A stretch of DNA of 64,000 nucleotides from Lactobacillus mulieris (GTDB lineage Bacteria > Bacillota > Bacilli > Lactobacillales > Lactobacillaceae), in assembly GCF_007095465.1 (NCBI RefSeq), contig NZ_SDGL01000003.1, positions 97,544-161,543 of the forward strand, in the 5' to 3' direction. The notes beneath the pieces are model-generated. The model was not told the DNA's origin. It saw only the letters and a list, made by a program, of their open reading frames with translations, and searched no databases. Positions within the stretch are counted from its first letter, which is position 1. Each line of letters begins with the position of its first letter. Both the position numbers and the translations under genes were made by a program. Positions 8,978-17,207 of the stretch are shown here, piece by piece.

Positions 8978-9532
8978 ATGATTCTTATGAAAGATATCGT
9001 CAGAGATGGCGACCCCGTTTTAAGAAGAGTTGCAGACCAACTTACTTTCCCACTTTCAGACCACTATCAAAAATTAGCGGATGACATGATGGAATACTTA
9101 ATCAACTCACAAGATCCCAAAATTGCAGAAAAACATCAATTAAGAGCTGGCGTAGGATTGGCTGCACCTCAAGTTGGTGAAGGAGTACAAATGGCTTCTC
9201 TACTAGTACCAAATGATAAAGGTGAAATAATTTTTAAAGAAACTTTTGTAAATCCAAAAATTATTTCTGAATCAGTTCGTCAAGTTTGCTTGAGCGAAGG
9301 TGAAGGCTGTTTAAGCGTTGATAAGGTAATTGATGGCTATGTTCCACGTCCTAATAAATTAACAATTAAATACTTTACAGTAGATGGAGAAGAGAAGACA
9401 ATTCGGTTGACTGGATATCCTGCAATTGTTGCATCACACGAAATTGATCACTTAAACGGACACCTTTTCTATGACAGAATTAACAAAAAAGATCCATTTG
9501 CTTTAAAGGATGATACATTAGTAATTTCTTAA
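8978..9532 (+). CDS. def: Peptide deformylase
   Basis: Def removes the N-formyl group from nascent proteins at the ribosome exit. All three metal-site motifs are present: [10 protein letters not shown] (residues about 58-67), EGCLSV (about 109-114) and HEIDHLNG (about 152-159). The length of 184 aa fits type 2 Gram-positive deformylases, which carry an insertion between motifs 1 and 2. The AAGGAG Shine-Dalgarno lies ahead of the ATG at 8978. It is a single-gene unit, divergent from typA and closed by the terminator at 9569. A second ATG three codons in is possible but less well placed. Confidence 0.96.
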   Translation: MILMKDIVRDGDPVLRRVADQLTFPLSDHYQKLADDMMEYLINSQDPKIAEKHQLRAGVGLAAPQVGEGVQMASLLVPNDKGEIIFKETFVNPKIISESVRQVCLSEGEGCLSVDKVIDGYVPRPNKLTIKYFTVDGEEKTIRLTGYPAIVASHEIDHLNGHLFYDRINKKDPFALKDDTLVIS

Positions 9533-9568
9533 ATTACTATTTTTTATTAAGACAAGAGATGATACAAG

Positions 9569-9596
9569 GAGACTAGTTGGACTAGTCTCTTTTTCT
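9569..9596 (+). terminator. Intrinsic terminator after def
   Basis: A perfect 9-bp stem (GAGACTAGT / ACTAGTCTC) with a TGG loop is followed by a T-rich tail on the plus strand. Confidence 0.9.
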
Positions 9597-9626
9597 ATGT
9601 CATAGCTACACTTAAAGCAAAACTTA

Positions 9627-9670
9627 TGGTAAAATTTTATTAACTATTGAATATTTTTGAAGAATATTCA
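9627..9670 (+). promoter_or_regulatory. rpoY-rnjA upstream region: possible extended -10 and an inverted repeat
   Basis: An extended -10 (TGG-TAAAAT) ends near 9635 without a good -35. Just downstream, TGAATATT (9648-9655) and AATATTCA (9663-9670) form an 8-bp inverted repeat around a 7-base spacer, inside the expected 5' untranslated region. It may be a leader hairpin or an operator; the sequence does not decide. Confidence 0.4.
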
Positions 9671-9710
9671 TCTTGAGATCGTTTTAACAACTAAATAAGG
9701 AGATAGATTT

Positions 9711-9935
9711 ATGATCTATAAAGTTTTATACCAAGACAACAAGATTGTTAACCCAAGAAGAGAAACTACTAAAACTCTCTTTCTTGAAGCTGACAGTATT
9801 GGCCAAGCTCGGATGATGGTTGAAGATAATACCCCCTACAATGTCGAACTCATCCAAGAATTAACTGGCAACTCATTAGCATACGAAAAAGAACATGCTG
9901 ATTTTAAGTTGACCACTTTTGATACTGATAAGTAA
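9711..9935 (+). CDS. rpoY: RNA polymerase epsilon subunit (RpoY, DUF1447)
   Basis: The 74-aa protein matches the Firmicutes RpoY/YkzG family: [18 protein letters not shown], an [12 protein letters not shown] segment, and [16 protein letters not shown] near the centre. RpoY binds core RNA polymerase as a small auxiliary subunit; its precise role is still debated. It lies three bases upstream of rnjA, the usual arrangement in Firmicutes, and likely forms an operon with it. A TAAGGAG Shine-Dalgarno precedes the ATG. Confidence 0.93.
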   Translation: MIYKVLYQDNKIVNPRRETTKTLFLEADSIGQARMMVEDNTPYNVELIQELTGNSLAYEKEHADFKLTTFDTDK

Positions 9936-9938
9936 TCA

Positions 9939-11621
9939 ATGGTTAGAATTAAAAAAAATGAAGTAGCTGTTTTTGCCATTGGGGGTTTAGGCGAAATCGG
10001 TAAAAATATGTACTGCGTTCAGTATCAAGATGAAATTATCATCATGGATTGTGGTATTAAGTTCCCCGAAGATGATTTATTAGGTATTAACTATGTAATT
10101 AGTGATTATTCATACCTAATTAAGAATCGTAAAAAAATCAAGGCCTTGGTTGTCAGCCATGGTCACGAAGATCATATTGGTGGGATTCCATTCCTACTTG
10201 AAAAGATTCCAGAAGTTCCAGTCTATGCAACACCTTTTGCATTAGCTTTAATCAAAGGTAAATTAGATGAACATGGAATATTAAAAACCACTGAACTTCA
10301 TGAAGAACATGAAGATACAGTTTTAACTTTTGATAAGTTATCCGTTACATTCTTCAGAACTACCCACTCAATTCCTGACACATTGGGAATCGCAGTTCAC
10401 ACGCCACTTGGTGCTGTGATTTTTACAGGTGACTTCAAATTTGATTTGACACCTGTAATGAATCAACCCGCACCAGATTTCCAAAGAATGGCAAAATTGG
10501 GTGATGAAGGTGTACTAGCACTACTATCTGATTCAACAAATGCTGAAGTGTCAGCATTTACTAAATCAGAACGATTTGTCGCAAAATCACTAAATAATAT
10601 CATAAAAGGTATCGATGGTCGTATTATTTTTGCGACATTTGCATCTAACCTTTATCGGGTTTCAACTGCCGTTGAAGCTGCAATCGAAACCGGACGAAAA
10701 ATCGCAATTTTTGGTCGAAGTATGGAAAATGGTATTCAAAACGGTATTGACTTAGGTTACTTAAATGTTCCTAAAGATTTGATTGTTGATGCTAATGAAA
10801 TTAACCGCTTGAAACCTAATGAAGCTATGATTTTATGTACTGGATCACAGGGGGAACCATTAGCTGCCCTTTCAAGAATTGCTGATGGTACTCACCGTCA
10901 AATTAGCATTCAACCTGGTGATACGGTTATTTTTTCATCAAATCCAATTCCTGGTAATACTTTGTCTGTTAACCATTTAATTAATAAATTAATGGAAGCA
11001 GGTGCAAATGTTATTCACGGTAAAGTAAATAATGTTCATACTTCTGGCCATGGTGGACAAGAAGAATTAAAAATGATGGTCCGTCTGGCTAAACCTAAAT
11101 ATATGATTCCAGTTCATGGTGAATATAGAATGCAGGTTATTCATACACATCTTGCTCAAGATGCTGGAGTTCCAAAAGAAAATACTTTTGTTCTAAGTAA
11201 TGGTGAAGTTGTAGCATTTAGCCCTGAAGGTTCAAGAATTGCTGGTCACATTCCCGCAGGTGATGTTTTTGTAGATACCTCAGGTACTGCAGATGTTGGA
11301 AATGTAGTTGTACGTGATCGGCAAATTTTATCTGAAGAAGGTTTAGTGGTCGCAGTTGCAACTGTTGACTATAAACATCAACGCGTCCTCGCAGGACCTG
11401 ATATTTTGAGTCGCGGTTTTGTTTATATGCGTGAATCACAAGACTTAATTTCTCAAGCTCAGAAAAATGTCTATCATGTATTACGCACCCAAATGGCCAA
11501 AAAGCCACGCCCTTCTGAAAATGATATTCGAAAGGCAATAATCGCCAACTTGCAAGATTTCTTGTACGCACGGACTGAGCGTAGACCGCTCATTTTACCA
11601 ATGATTATCGAGAAAAAATAA
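9939..11621 (+). CDS. rnjA: Ribonuclease J1
   Basis: The 560-aa beta-CASP metallo-beta-lactamase nuclease shows the zinc motif SHGHEDHIGG (about residues 73-82), TGDFKFD, the beta-CASP domain, and a C-terminal VHGEYRMQ (motif C region). RNase J1 has 5'-to-3' exo- and endonuclease activity and is a main RNA-decay enzyme in Firmicutes. There is almost no Shine-Dalgarno between the rpoY stop and this ATG three bases later, so it is probably translated by coupling with rpoY. It is closed by a bidirectional terminator at 11651. Confidence 0.95.
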   Translation: MVRIKKNEVAVFAIGGLGEIGKNMYCVQYQDEIIIMDCGIKFPEDDLLGINYVISDYSYLIKNRKKIKALVVSHGHEDHIGGIPFLLEKIPEVPVYATPFALALIKGKLDEHGILKTTELHEEHEDTVLTFDKLSVTFFRTTHSIPDTLGIAVHTPLGAVIFTGDFKFDLTPVMNQPAPDFQRMAKLGDEGVLALLSDSTNAEVSAFTKSERFVAKSLNNIIKGIDGRIIFATFASNLYRVSTAVEAAIETGRKIAIFGRSMENGIQNGIDLGYLNVPKDLIVDANEINRLKPNEAMILCTGSQGEPLAALSRIADGTHRQISIQPGDTVIFSSNPIPGNTLSVNHLINKLMEAGANVIHGKVNNVHTSGHGGQEELKMMVRLAKPKYMIPVHGEYRMQVIHTHLAQDAGVPKENTFVLSNGEVVAFSPEGSRIAGHIPAGDVFVDTSGTADVGNVVVRDRQILSEEGLVVAVATVDYKHQRVLAGPDILSRGFVYMRESQDLISQAQKNVYHVLRTQMAKKPRPSENDIRKAIIANLQDFLYARTERRPLILPMIIEKK

Positions 11622-11650
11622 TTTAGCTCAAAAATTATCAATAGTAAATT

Positions 11651-11686
11651 AAAAAATCAACCAGTTTAAAAACTAGTTGATTTTTT
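11651..11686. terminator. Bidirectional terminator between rnjA and recD2
   Basis: AAAAAATCAAC-n-AGTTT pairs with AAACT-n-GTTGATTTTTT across a 2-base loop. There are T-runs on both strands between convergent genes. Confidence 0.88.
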
Positions 11687-11728
11687 GTTTTATTCAATAA
11701 TTTTAAATTTAGTAAAAATAAAGATACG

Positions 11729-14083
11729 TTAATTCAACTTTTCTAACTTAATTCCTTGCATTCCAATCATTGGATCAATTTTACCTGAATAAATTGCCTC
11801 TTTAGTTAAAATCTTTGGTCCTTCATCTTCTGCCTTTTCAATATTACTTGCATTATCTTCTTGTTGGTCTTCTTCTTGCTCAAGCTGTGGCATTAAACTA
11901 ACAATCTTCTTCGCAAGACCAGTTTTTCGATTATTGCCTGGTGTATTAGTTGCCATTAAAAAAGCCTTTTGCTCACCTACTAAAACCAAGTTTTTAGCTG
12001 CTCTAGTAACTGCAGTATACAAAAGATTCCGTCTTAACATCACAAAATTTTGCATGGTTAAAACTAAAATAACAAGTGGAAATTCTGAACCTTGCGATTT
12101 ATGAATAGTAATTGCATATGCTCTTGTTAAATCAAGTAAATCTTTACGTGAAAACTTTACTTCCCGGTCATCAAAATTACATACCAACAACTCATCGCTC
12201 TTGTTCTCATTAATTCCAATGACTTTACCAATTTGTCCATTATAAATATCTTTTTCAGGATTATTTTGTAATTGTAAAACCCGGTCACCTATCATGAACT
12301 TTTCATCATGACTTTCAACAAATTTACTATTTTCCTCTTTAGGATTTAAGATTTTTTGCAATAAGTTATTTAAATTGGTAATACCACTAGTACCATGATA
12401 CATAGCACTAAGGACTTGAATATCATCCCTAGCAAATCCTTTCTTAACAGCATAATTTACAATTTGCTCAATTGCCTGACCTACTTGAGCAGGTGGACAA
12501 GGGATAAATGAATAGTTTTTGGTTTTCTGAAAAAGCAAGTTTGTATTTTGGTCTTCATTAATACTATGAGCCAGAGTAATAATTGATGAATCATCCCCTT
12601 GACGGTGAATCGTGGTTAGTTTGGTAACAGGAAAGGCAGCTGCCGTTATCATATCTCCAAAAACATTCCCCGGTCCAACTGAAGGTAGTTGATCTTTATC
12701 TCCAACAAAGACTACTCGTTTAGTTCCCACAATACTTGAAAGCAGTTGCTTAAACAAAAACATATCAACCATTGACATTTCATCAATAATTAATATTTCT
12801 CCATTAATTTGATTTAACTCAATTTCATCATCATTATTACTATTGTTAATGCCTAGTCCTAATAATCGATGAATTGTCTTGGCTTCAACACCGGTTGTTT
12901 CACTCATTCTTTTAGCTGCTCTTCCTGTTGGTGCTGCCAAAATAAATGGTGGGTCTTCACTATACAAACTAGCTGCTGGAATTTCTTCCAATCGTCTCAA
13001 GCAATATAAAATTCCATTAATAATGGTCGTCTTTCCAGTACCTGGTCCACCTGTTAGTAAAGATAAAGGATGATTAAGAGCATTCTTTATAGCAGACTTT
13101 TGCGTATCATCATACTTGATTTTCAAATGCTTTTCACATTCATCAATAACCTGAGCAATTTTTTCATCTGCGAAGTTTTCACACTTATTTTCATTAAGTC
13201 GTGCCAAATTTTGAGCAATAACTTGCTCTGTTTCAAAAATATTTTGCAAACTAATTACATCATCTTTAACAACAACTTTTCCAGCTCTTTGTAAATCATT
13301 TACTGCTTCTGCAATTGAATCAAATTGGGGAATATCAGTTAATTCACTAACTTCAGTTAACAAAAACTTTAGTTCAACAAAAGTATTCCCCTGTTCCTGC
13401 AACTTATTAAGCAACACTTGATATATTCCCCCACTAATTCTTCGAGAATCATTAAAAGGAATGCCTAGTTGCTCTCCTATATAATCTGCTTGCTTAAAAC
13501 CATATCCTGAAACCTCGTTAATTATTGCGTATGGATCCTTTTCTAGCCTTTTAATACTGTCCCCATGATATAAATTATAAATTCTATTAATTACATTCTT
13601 TCTAAGACCATATTGGCTCAATTTCAAACTAATTTCTGCATAAGAATCCATTGAATTAAGTCCAGATAACAAACTATCTTTTTGTTTCTGGGTTAACGAA
13701 AGTTGGTCTAATTTATTAGGATTTTCTTTTAAAACTTGCAATGCATTAAGACCTAATTGATCAATAATTGACTGAGCTGTTTTTCGTCCTATTCCTGGGA
13801 ATTTATCTCCACTCAAGTATTTAGTTAGACTGCCTTCTTCATGAGGCATAACTTGATGATAACTTTCAGCCTTAAATTGTAAGCCAAACTTTTTATGTAC
13901 AACTAATTCCCCTGAAAACTGATATTCAGAATTAATCGTAACATCTCCAAAACTCCCAGTTACTCGAATATCATCCTGATCATAACCCGCAAGTTCACCG
14001 ACAATTTCAACGTCGAGAATTTTGAACATATCTTCATTATTTTCAAAAATTATGCCTGACAAGCGTCCAGTAAATTCTACCAT
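11729..14083 (-). CDS. recD2: RecD2 (RecD-like) 5'-3' DNA helicase
   Basis: The 784-aa SF1B helicase has the family's long N-terminal part with helix-hairpin-helix repeats (KFPGIGRKTAQSIID at about residue 94, and others to about 200). Walker A is GGPGTGKTT (about 345), Walker B is IIDEMSMVD, and the C-terminal UvrD-like motif contains YAITIHKSQGSEFP. RecD2 lacks the RecB/C partners and helps with replication fork stability and repair. The C-terminal tail (about 60 aa, Glu/Asp-rich) is lineage-specific. It overlaps the TPR gene by one base (ATGA-type coupling). That partnership is conserved in lactobacilli, where the pair often follows mnmA. Confidence 0.94.
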   Translation of the reverse strand: MVEFTGRLSGIIFENNEDMFKILDVEIVGELAGYDQDDIRVTGSFGDVTINSEYQFSGELVVHKKFGLQFKAESYHQVMPHEEGSLTKYLSGDKFPGIGRKTAQSIIDQLGLNALQVLKENPNKLDQLSLTQKQKDSLLSGLNSMDSYAEISLKLSQYGLRKNVINRIYNLYHGDSIKRLEKDPYAIINEVSGYGFKQADYIGEQLGIPFNDSRRISGGIYQVLLNKLQEQGNTFVELKFLLTEVSELTDIPQFDSIAEAVNDLQRAGKVVVKDDVISLQNIFETEQVIAQNLARLNENKCENFADEKIAQVIDECEKHLKIKYDDTQKSAIKNALNHPLSLLTGGPGTGKTTIINGILYCLRRLEEIPAASLYSEDPPFILAAPTGRAAKRMSETTGVEAKTIHRLLGLGINNSNNDDEIELNQINGEILIIDEMSMVDMFLFKQLLSSIVGTKRVVFVGDKDQLPSVGPGNVFGDMITAAAFPVTKLTTIHRQGDDSSIITLAHSINEDQNTNLLFQKTKNYSFIPCPPAQVGQAIEQIVNYAVKKGFARDDIQVLSAMYHGTSGITNLNNLLQKILNPKEENSKFVESHDEKFMIGDRVLQLQNNPEKDIYNGQIGKVIGINENKSDELLVCNFDDREVKFSRKDLLDLTRAYAITIHKSQGSEFPLVILVLTMQNFVMLRRNLLYTAVTRAAKNLVLVGEQKAFLMATNTPGNNRKTGLAKKIVSLMPQLEQEEDQQEDNASNIEKAEDEGPKILTKEAIYSGKIDPMIGMQGIKLEKLN

Positions 14084-14724
14084 TACTTTTCTTTTCCTTG
14101 TTTAATCACCTTTAAAAGGCTATCATATTGTTTTTTTGCACTTTGATAATAATCTGGATCAAGTTGCTTAGCTAAATTAAAATATTGCTCTGCTTCTTGG
14201 CGACTACTTCCAAATAAAGTTACACCAATTAAAAAGTTTAATTTTCCAGATCTAGCATCTTTAGAAATTTTCAAATAATTTTCCCTAGCTTTAGCAAAAT
14301 CACCCAAAGACAGCCAAATATCACCTAACAATTCCAATAAATCATTGTCAACCTTAGATACGCTCATTGCAAAAGCCAAGGCTTTTTGTGGATTGCCTAA
14401 TTTATGAAAAACTAAGGCCTTTTGATAATAGGTTTCATCATTATTAGGAATTGTATCAAGCAAGGCTAAAGCACGGTCAAAGTCGCCTTCCATGTAATAA
14501 CAAATAGCCAAATTGTAATCCATTGTTTGCGGTTCAGCTACTAGTCCTTTAGCTTGAACTAATAACTTTTTGGCTTGATCAATTGCCCCTTGCTCTAATA
14601 AATAAGTTGAAAGTTCCAAATAATTATTTGCATTCTTAGGATCAGAATCAATATCTTTGATTAATTCTTGAATTGCAGTTTGAATTTTACCTTGTTGATA
14701 GAGTTGGACTGTTTTTTTACTCAT
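14083..14724 (-). CDS. Tetratricopeptide-repeat protein
   Basis: The 213-aa soluble protein consists of about five TPR-like helical hairpins, e.g. YLELSTYLLEQGAIDQAKKL, NLAICYYMEGDFDRALALL and YQKALVFHKLGNPQKALAFA. TPRs mediate protein-protein contacts; no enzymatic domain is visible and the partner is unknown. The gene lies between gpmB and recD2 with one-base overlaps on both sides, so the three are one operon. In Firmicutes this TPR family commonly sits between mnmA and recD2, which suggests the accessory block at 15402-25934 separates them here. Confidence 0.88.
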   Translation of the reverse strand: MSKKTVQLYQQGKIQTAIQELIKDIDSDPKNANNYLELSTYLLEQGAIDQAKKLLVQAKGLVAEPQTMDYNLAICYYMEGDFDRALALLDTIPNNDETYYQKALVFHKLGNPQKALAFAMSVSKVDNDLLELLGDIWLSLGDFAKARENYLKISKDARSGKLNFLIGVTLFGSSRQEAEQYFNLAKQLDPDYYQSAKKQYDSLLKVIKQGKEK

Positions 14725-15383
14725 TATAGTGAATCTGTTGCTCCTAATTTTCTTCCTAGATAATCAGTTTCATTCCAAACGACTTTTTTAAAGGTTTTAC
14801 CTTCATCATCTGTTTCCAAAATTGTCAAACTGGTATTACTCAAACCACCATGCTTTCTAATTTCAGACAATGGGTATCCGAGTAATCCACCCATTATTGC
14901 ACAGAGAGCTCCCCCGTGACTTACAGCAAGAATTTTGTCATTTTTATTTGGATATAACTTAGCCATTTCTTGAGCAAAATCTTTTCCACGTGCAATTACT
15001 TCTGGATAAGTTTCGCCATGAATTGCTGAAGGATCATATAAATCGGCATGATTCCAGAAATTATCAATTTCTTTGGGATATTTCTTTTCCGCTTCTTCAA
15101 ACTTCATCCCTTCTAGATTGCCCAAATTAAACTCACGTAAACGTTCTTCTACGCGAACAGGTAAACTTATCCCCATTGATTGTTGAACGCCTTGAGCAGT
15201 ATCAAATGCTCTTTTCAAAGGACTAGCATAAATACCTCTAAACTTAGTACCCTTTAAATAGTTACCTAACTTTTTTATATCTTCATAGCTTTCAGGCAAA
15301 AGTGGTGAATCTCCATGTCCACCTTGAAACTTGGAAGCCAAATTCCATTCTGTCTTTCCATGTCTTACGAAATAAATTTGCAT
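14724..15383 (-). CDS. gpmB: Histidine phosphatase (phosphoglycerate-mutase-like)
   Basis: The 219-aa protein has the catalytic RHGKTEWN at its N-terminus (His-9 phosphohistidine), a conserved REFNLGNLEGM acidic segment, and VSHGGAL near residue 156 with the second catalytic histidine. These mark the histidine phosphatase superfamily branch annotated as phosphoglycerate mutase GpmB-like. Most GpmB-like proteins are broad phosphatases and not glycolytic mutases, so the substrate is open. It overlaps the TPR gene by one base and starts 18 bases after the lysR stop. Confidence 0.85.
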   Translation of the reverse strand: MQIYFVRHGKTEWNLASKFQGGHGDSPLLPESYEDIKKLGNYLKGTKFRGIYASPLKRAFDTAQGVQQSMGISLPVRVEERLREFNLGNLEGMKFEEAEKKYPKEIDNFWNHADLYDPSAIHGETYPEVIARGKDFAQEMAKLYPNKNDKILAVSHGGALCAIMGGLLGYPLSEIRKHGGLSNTSLTILETDDEGKTFKKVVWNETDYLGRKLGATDSL

Positions 15384-15401
15384 TTTATCACCTAAATTGT
15401 A

Positions 15402-16292
15402 TTAAATTTGTTTTATCTTTTCTTCTAGCATATCAAAAAAAGCTTGCATTGCAGCAGAAGTCTGACTATTTTTTCGCCATACTAATACATGTCCACTATT
15501 TTTTTCAATATTAAGTGGAACAAACACCAAATTGGGATTTGGTCTAACTGATAAAACACCATCAATTCCTAGTGTAGCATATTCCCCCGTTTCCAAAAGC
15601 CAGCTAATGTTGGAAGATAAATTAACAAAGCCTTTGATATTTTCTAAATTCATTTTTATTCCCAAACTTGCCTCTAAATCTTGATTTATAATTGAACGCT
15701 TAGGAATAATCAAATTGGTGTCTTTTAATTCAGAAACAGAGATTAGTCTTTTCTTAGACCAAGGATGTTTTTTTCCAACAATAAGTCCCCATTGCTCATA
15801 AATGGGTAACTGCTTTTGAAAATATTTAGTGCTTTCAACCGGTTCAAGTAAAATAGCACAATCTATTTGCATCATATCAAGCGCATTTTTTAAATCATCG
15901 CTATATGCACTATATAATTCAAATTGCAGTTTGGGATACAAAATTTGTAGCTGTTTAAGGGCCCTCTCAACTATAATCGAACACTGACTTTCAACTAAAC
16001 CAATCTTTAATTTACCAGAGATGTCCGGCCCACTATTTTTAACTTCTTCAGAAATATCATCCCAAATCTGAAGTAAATTTTCTGATTTTCTAGCTAAGAT
16101 TATCCCAGCATTAGTTAGACCAAAATGTCCTTTTTGAGTACGATCTAATAACTCCTGACCCAAATCTTCTTCTAATTTTTGTAATTGCCGACTAAGAGTT
16201 GGTTGCGTGATATGCAACTTTTTAGCCGCTTCTGTAATATTACCAGTTTGTGCAACTGTTAAAAAATATCTTAATACTCTTGTGTCCATCAT
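15402..16292 (-). CDS. LysR-family transcriptional regulator
   Basis: The 296-aa protein has an N-terminal winged helix-turn-helix (MMDTRVLRYFLTVAQTGNIT, then AAKKLHITQPTLSRQLQKLE) and a periplasmic-binding-like effector domain. It is divergent from the cupin/CMD genes 100 bases away, the classic LysR arrangement in which the regulator controls the divergent target and itself. The effector is unknown. The upstream ATG pair (MMD) leaves the start ambiguous by one codon. The gene is not part of the usual recD2-TPR-gpmB set and appears to belong to the accessory region. Confidence 0.9.
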   Translation of the reverse strand: MMDTRVLRYFLTVAQTGNITEAAKKLHITQPTLSRQLQKLEEDLGQELLDRTQKGHFGLTNAGIILARKSENLLQIWDDISEEVKNSGPDISGKLKIGLVESQCSIIVERALKQLQILYPKLQFELYSAYSDDLKNALDMMQIDCAILLEPVESTKYFQKQLPIYEQWGLIVGKKHPWSKKRLISVSELKDTNLIIPKRSIINQDLEASLGIKMNLENIKGFVNLSSNISWLLETGEYATLGIDGVLSVRPNPNLVFVPLNIEKNSGHVLVWRKNSQTSAAMQAFFDMLEEKIKQI

Positions 16293-16332
16293 TATACCTT
16301 TTAAGCATTAATATTCATTTACTATAAGTATT

Positions 16333-16360
16333 TTACATTAAAAAAAGCCGTAATTAAAAT
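16333..16360 (+). promoter_or_regulatory. Promoter of the cupin-CMD genes
   Basis: TTACAT (-35) and TAAAAT (-10) are separated by 16 bases on the plus strand. The upstream A/T-rich stretch 16296-16332 is where a LysR-type operator would be expected. ATTCAT (about 16310) and ATGAAT (about 16362) are related but about 45 bases apart, too far for a simple T-N11-A box. Confidence 0.55.
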
Positions 16361-16392
16361 ATGAATAAATAGATGCAAGAAGGGAGATTATC

Positions 16393-16791
16393 ATGAAAAA
16401 CGATAAAAATATTTTTGGAATTGGACAAGAAAATGTCGATTATGCGCAATACTTTGATGGTAAAAGCTTTTTAAATGGCCTTATTAGTCCCCAAGATAAT
16501 ATTCCATTTTCTGTAGCCAATGTAACCTTTGAACCTGGATGTCGCAACCATTGGCATGCACATACTGATGGTTTCCAAATTTTATTAGCTACAAGTGGTG
16601 AAGGTTGGTATCAAGAATGGGGTAAAAAGCCACAGAAGTTATTGCCTGGAGATGTAGTTGTTGTAAAACAAGGGATTAAACATTGGCACGGTGCGGCTAA
16701 GAATTCAAGCTTTAGTCATTTAGCAATTACACAAGGACCTACTGAATGGTATGAACCCTTATCTAAAAATGAATATGATAATTTAGACTAG
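16393..16791 (+). CDS. Cupin-domain protein
   Basis: The 132-aa single-domain cupin has metal-binding motif 1 as NHWHAHTDGFQIL and motif 2 as GDVVVVKQGIKHWHGA. The three histidines fit a metal site, but the glutamate usual in motif 1 is replaced by Asp/Gln. Small cupins of this kind are found next to carboxymuconolactone-decarboxylase-like proteins and aldo/keto reductases in lactobacilli; their substrate is not established. GGGAG precedes the ATG. It is followed after 11 bases by the CMD gene, so the two are co-transcribed, probably under the divergent LysR protein. Confidence 0.88.
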   Translation: MKNDKNIFGIGQENVDYAQYFDGKSFLNGLISPQDNIPFSVANVTFEPGCRNHWHAHTDGFQILLATSGEGWYQEWGKKPQKLLPGDVVVVKQGIKHWHGAAKNSSFSHLAITQGPTEWYEPLSKNEYDNLD

Positions 16792-16802
16792 GAGGTAAAC
16801 AA

Positions 16803-17111
16803 ATGGTTAAACAAACTGCTGGAAGAGATCAATTAGGAGATTTCGCTCCTGAATTTGCACATTTGAATGATGATGTTTTATTTGGTGAGGTTTGGTCTGA
16901 TGAAAAATTAAGCCAACGTGATCGAAGCTTTGCCACAGTGACTGCTTTAATTAGCATGGGAGCTTTTGAACAGTTACCATATCATATGCAAAAAGCAAAA
17001 GAAAATGGTATTAGCCAAGCTGAAATAAGTACCTTAATTACCCATCTTGCCTTTTATGTTGGCTGGCCAAAAGCATGGTCCGCATTCAATATCGCTAAGA
17101 AAATCTATTAA
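16803..17111 (+). CDS. Carboxymuconolactone-decarboxylase-family protein
   Basis: The 102-aa protein matches the CMD/AhpD-like fold: SDEKLSQRDRSFATVTALI and a C-terminal ITHLAFYVGWPKAWSAF. There is no cysteine at all, so it lacks the CxxC pair of AhpD-type alkylhydroperoxidases and should not be called AhpD. An AGGAGG Shine-Dalgarno overlaps the end of the cupin gene. With the cupin it forms a two-gene unit, a pairing seen in other low-GC bacteria. A role in ring or lactone chemistry is only a family-level guess. Confidence 0.88.
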   Translation: MVKQTAGRDQLGDFAPEFAHLNDDVLFGEVWSDEKLSQRDRSFATVTALISMGAFEQLPYHMQKAKENGISQAEISTLITHLAFYVGWPKAWSAFNIAKKIY

Positions 17112-17116
17112 TAAAG

Positions 17117-17190
17117 AAAAAAATCTCGCTAAGTGAGAAATTCAAATTTGAAATTTGAGTTTAAATACTTAAACGAGATTTTTTATTTTA
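17117..17190. terminator. Long bidirectional terminator between the CMD gene and the adhesin
   Basis: The outer stem AAATCTCG / CGAGATTT is flanked by A- and T-runs, giving terminators on both strands. Inside is a second stem (AAATTCAAAT / ATTTGAGTTT, loop TTGAA) and a partial CTAAGT / ACTTAA match. The whole is an unusually long nested palindrome of about 70 bases between convergent genes. Confidence 0.85.
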
Positions 17191-17207
17191 AACTTTAAAG
17201 ATAAATT

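Noticed and set aside
11218..11571. 117-codon minus-strand frame inside rnjA
   Set aside because: Antisense shadow of a conserved gene with no ribosome site.
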